Of a DNA stretch of 5,731 nt, positions 4,911-5,731 are shown piece after piece. The notes beneath the pieces were generated by a model. The model searched no databases. It saw only the letters and a program-made list of their open reading frames with translations, and had not been told where the DNA came from. Position 1 is the first letter of the stretch. The number at the start of each line of letters is the position of its first letter. Where the stretch lies: NCBI GenBank assembly GCA_937913075.1, contig CALEPU010000285.1, positions 1-5,731 of the forward strand, given 5' to 3'. Source of the stretch: an uncultured Clostridia bacterium. GTDB lineage: Bacteria > Bacillota > Clostridia > Christensenellales > CAG-138. Position numbers and translations under genes: made by a program.

Positions 4911-5731
4911 ATGCCGATGATTTATGCGGATATTGGCTCCGCGGTAACAAAGCTTGCCGTAGGAGGCAGGACAGCAATGCAGGAGAGCCGCGTAGCGCTC
5001 GACCCCCAAAACAGTTCGTGCGTGCTTGCCGTGGGTGAAAGGGCGCGCCGCCTTTTGAACACGACTGCCGTCTACCCCGTTCGGGGCGGCAGGGTCGCAA
5101 ATATCGAGCTTGCCGCGATAATGCTGCGGCGTATGACGCTGGAGCTTATAAACAGAAGGTCGGTTTTCGGCGTGAGCTTAAAGCTCGTGCTGCCGCAGTG
5201 CGCTCCCGATATGCAGAGGCTTGCCGCGGTGGAGACGGCAAAAGCTGCGGGCTTCCGCAGGGTAAGCGTAAAAGATGCGCTGATGGCTGCCGCGACAGGC
5301 GCAGGAGTCGATATTGATGCGCCTCGTGCCACGATGATTGCCGATCTCGGCAGGGATAAGCTCGCCGTCGGAGTATGCGCCAACGGAGGTCTTATATGCA
5401 GCAGCATCTTCAACGTCGGTTCCGATAATGTCGACAGGGCGATACAGAGCTATTTTGCCCGAGAGTATGGGCTGCTCGTCGGTGCAAGGACTGCCGAGAA
5501 CGTAAAACTGAGCCTGCATCTGCCGCATATCACTGCGGTCGGCAGAAGCATCGAGGATGGTTCGCCTAAAAAGACTGCGGTAAGATCAAGCGAGATAAGA
5601 AGCGCCATCCAGCCCGTCTGCAGCTCGATAGCGCACGAGCTGACCGAGGCATTGAATTCCGCTCCGCCGGACGCCGCTGCGGATATTTGCGACAACGGCA
5701 TAGTGATGGCGGGCGGCCGTTCGCTGCTTTT
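4911..5731 (+). CDS. mreB: MreB-family actin homologue with altered nucleotide-site motifs, 3'-truncated
   Basis: The open frame runs 273 codons to the window end without a stop; MreB is usually about 335-345 residues, so the last 60-70 are missing. MreB polymerises under the membrane and guides sidewall synthesis by the Rod complex. Homology is clear along the length: DIGSAVTKLAV (7-17, phosphate 1), VLAVGERARRLL (37-48), LMAAATGAG (124-132), IADLGRDKLAVGV (143-155, phosphate 2), NVGSDNVDRAI (168-178), REYGLLVGARTAENVKL (184-200), APPDAAADICDNGIVMAGGRSLL (251-273, adenosine motif). However, the usual DIGGGTTE of phosphate 2 is DLGRDKLA, the EEPMAAA box is DALMAAA, and GGG in the adenosine motif is GGR. 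The fold appears kept while nucleotide binding or hydrolysis may be weakened. It follows maf, a normal neighbour for mreB. It may be a specialised MreB/Mbl paralogue rather than the main MreB; a shared-ancestor FtsA-like or DnaK-like protein is less likely. Confidence 0.85.
   Translation, partial: MPMIYADIGSAVTKLAVGGRTAMQESRVALDPQNSSCVLAVGERARRLLNTTAVYPVRGGRVANIELAAIMLRRMTLELINRRSVFGVSLKLVLPQCAPDMQRLAAVETAKAAGFRRVSVKDALMAAATGAGVDIDAPRATMIADLGRDKLAVGVCANGGLICSSIFNVGSDNVDRAIQSYFAREYGLLVGARTAENVKLSLHLPHITAVGRSIEDGSPKKTAVRSSEIRSAIQPVCSSIAHELTEALNSAPPDAAADICDNGIVMAGGRSLL

Noticed and set aside
5072..5701. Minus-strand frames opposite the mreB homologue
   Set aside because: The plus frame is open for 273 codons with MreB homology along its whole length. 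The minus frames are low-complexity Ala/Ser-rich shadows.

Overview
The window is a GC-rich bacterial segment carrying cell-wall and cell-division genes. Gene order and protein style suggest a Clostridia-type Firmicute, probably from an Illumina-sequenced isolate or metagenome: mraZ-rsmH-ftsL-PBP on one side, maf-mreB on the other, and SD-led genes. The lineage is inferred from these features only; no rRNA or other phylogenetic marker is present. The first 38 bases are not genomic. They match Illumina TruSeq universal adapter sequence.

Layout. On the minus strand, reading right to left from about 3784, lies the start of a division and cell wall (dcw) operon. It runs mraZ (transcriptional regulator), rsmH (16S rRNA methyltransferase), a small FtsL-like bitopic membrane protein, and a class B penicillin-binding protein (FtsI/SpoVD type). 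The PBP runs off the left end, and its apparent C-terminus is encoded by adapter. The genes are tightly packed (4-nt overlap, 5-nt gap, 20-nt gap), consistent with one transcript and translational coupling. On the plus strand, maf (nucleotide pyrophosphatase) is followed by an intrinsic terminator and then a 3'-truncated MreB-family actin homologue, which runs off the right end.

Between the two divergent units is a 367-bp control region. It has a strong, well-spaced sigma-A type promoter for each direction. The mraZ promoter (TTGCAA, 17 bp, TATAAT with extended -10) lies in an array of GTGGG/GTGKT repeats spaced about one helical turn apart. This array looks like the MraZ autoregulatory operator. 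The maf promoter is TTGCGG, 17 bp, TATAAT.

Together the genes place septal peptidoglycan synthesis (FtsL, FtsI) and sidewall elongation (MreB) head to head. The points most worth a second look are the degenerate nucleotide-binding motifs of the MreB homologue, the MraZ-box array, a 38-bp tandem duplication of the maf 3' end that preserves the last codons and stop, a terminator-shaped hairpin pointing the wrong way just ahead of mreB, and the adapter read-through at the left end. I found no evidence for a wholly new system: these are known families with some unusual details.
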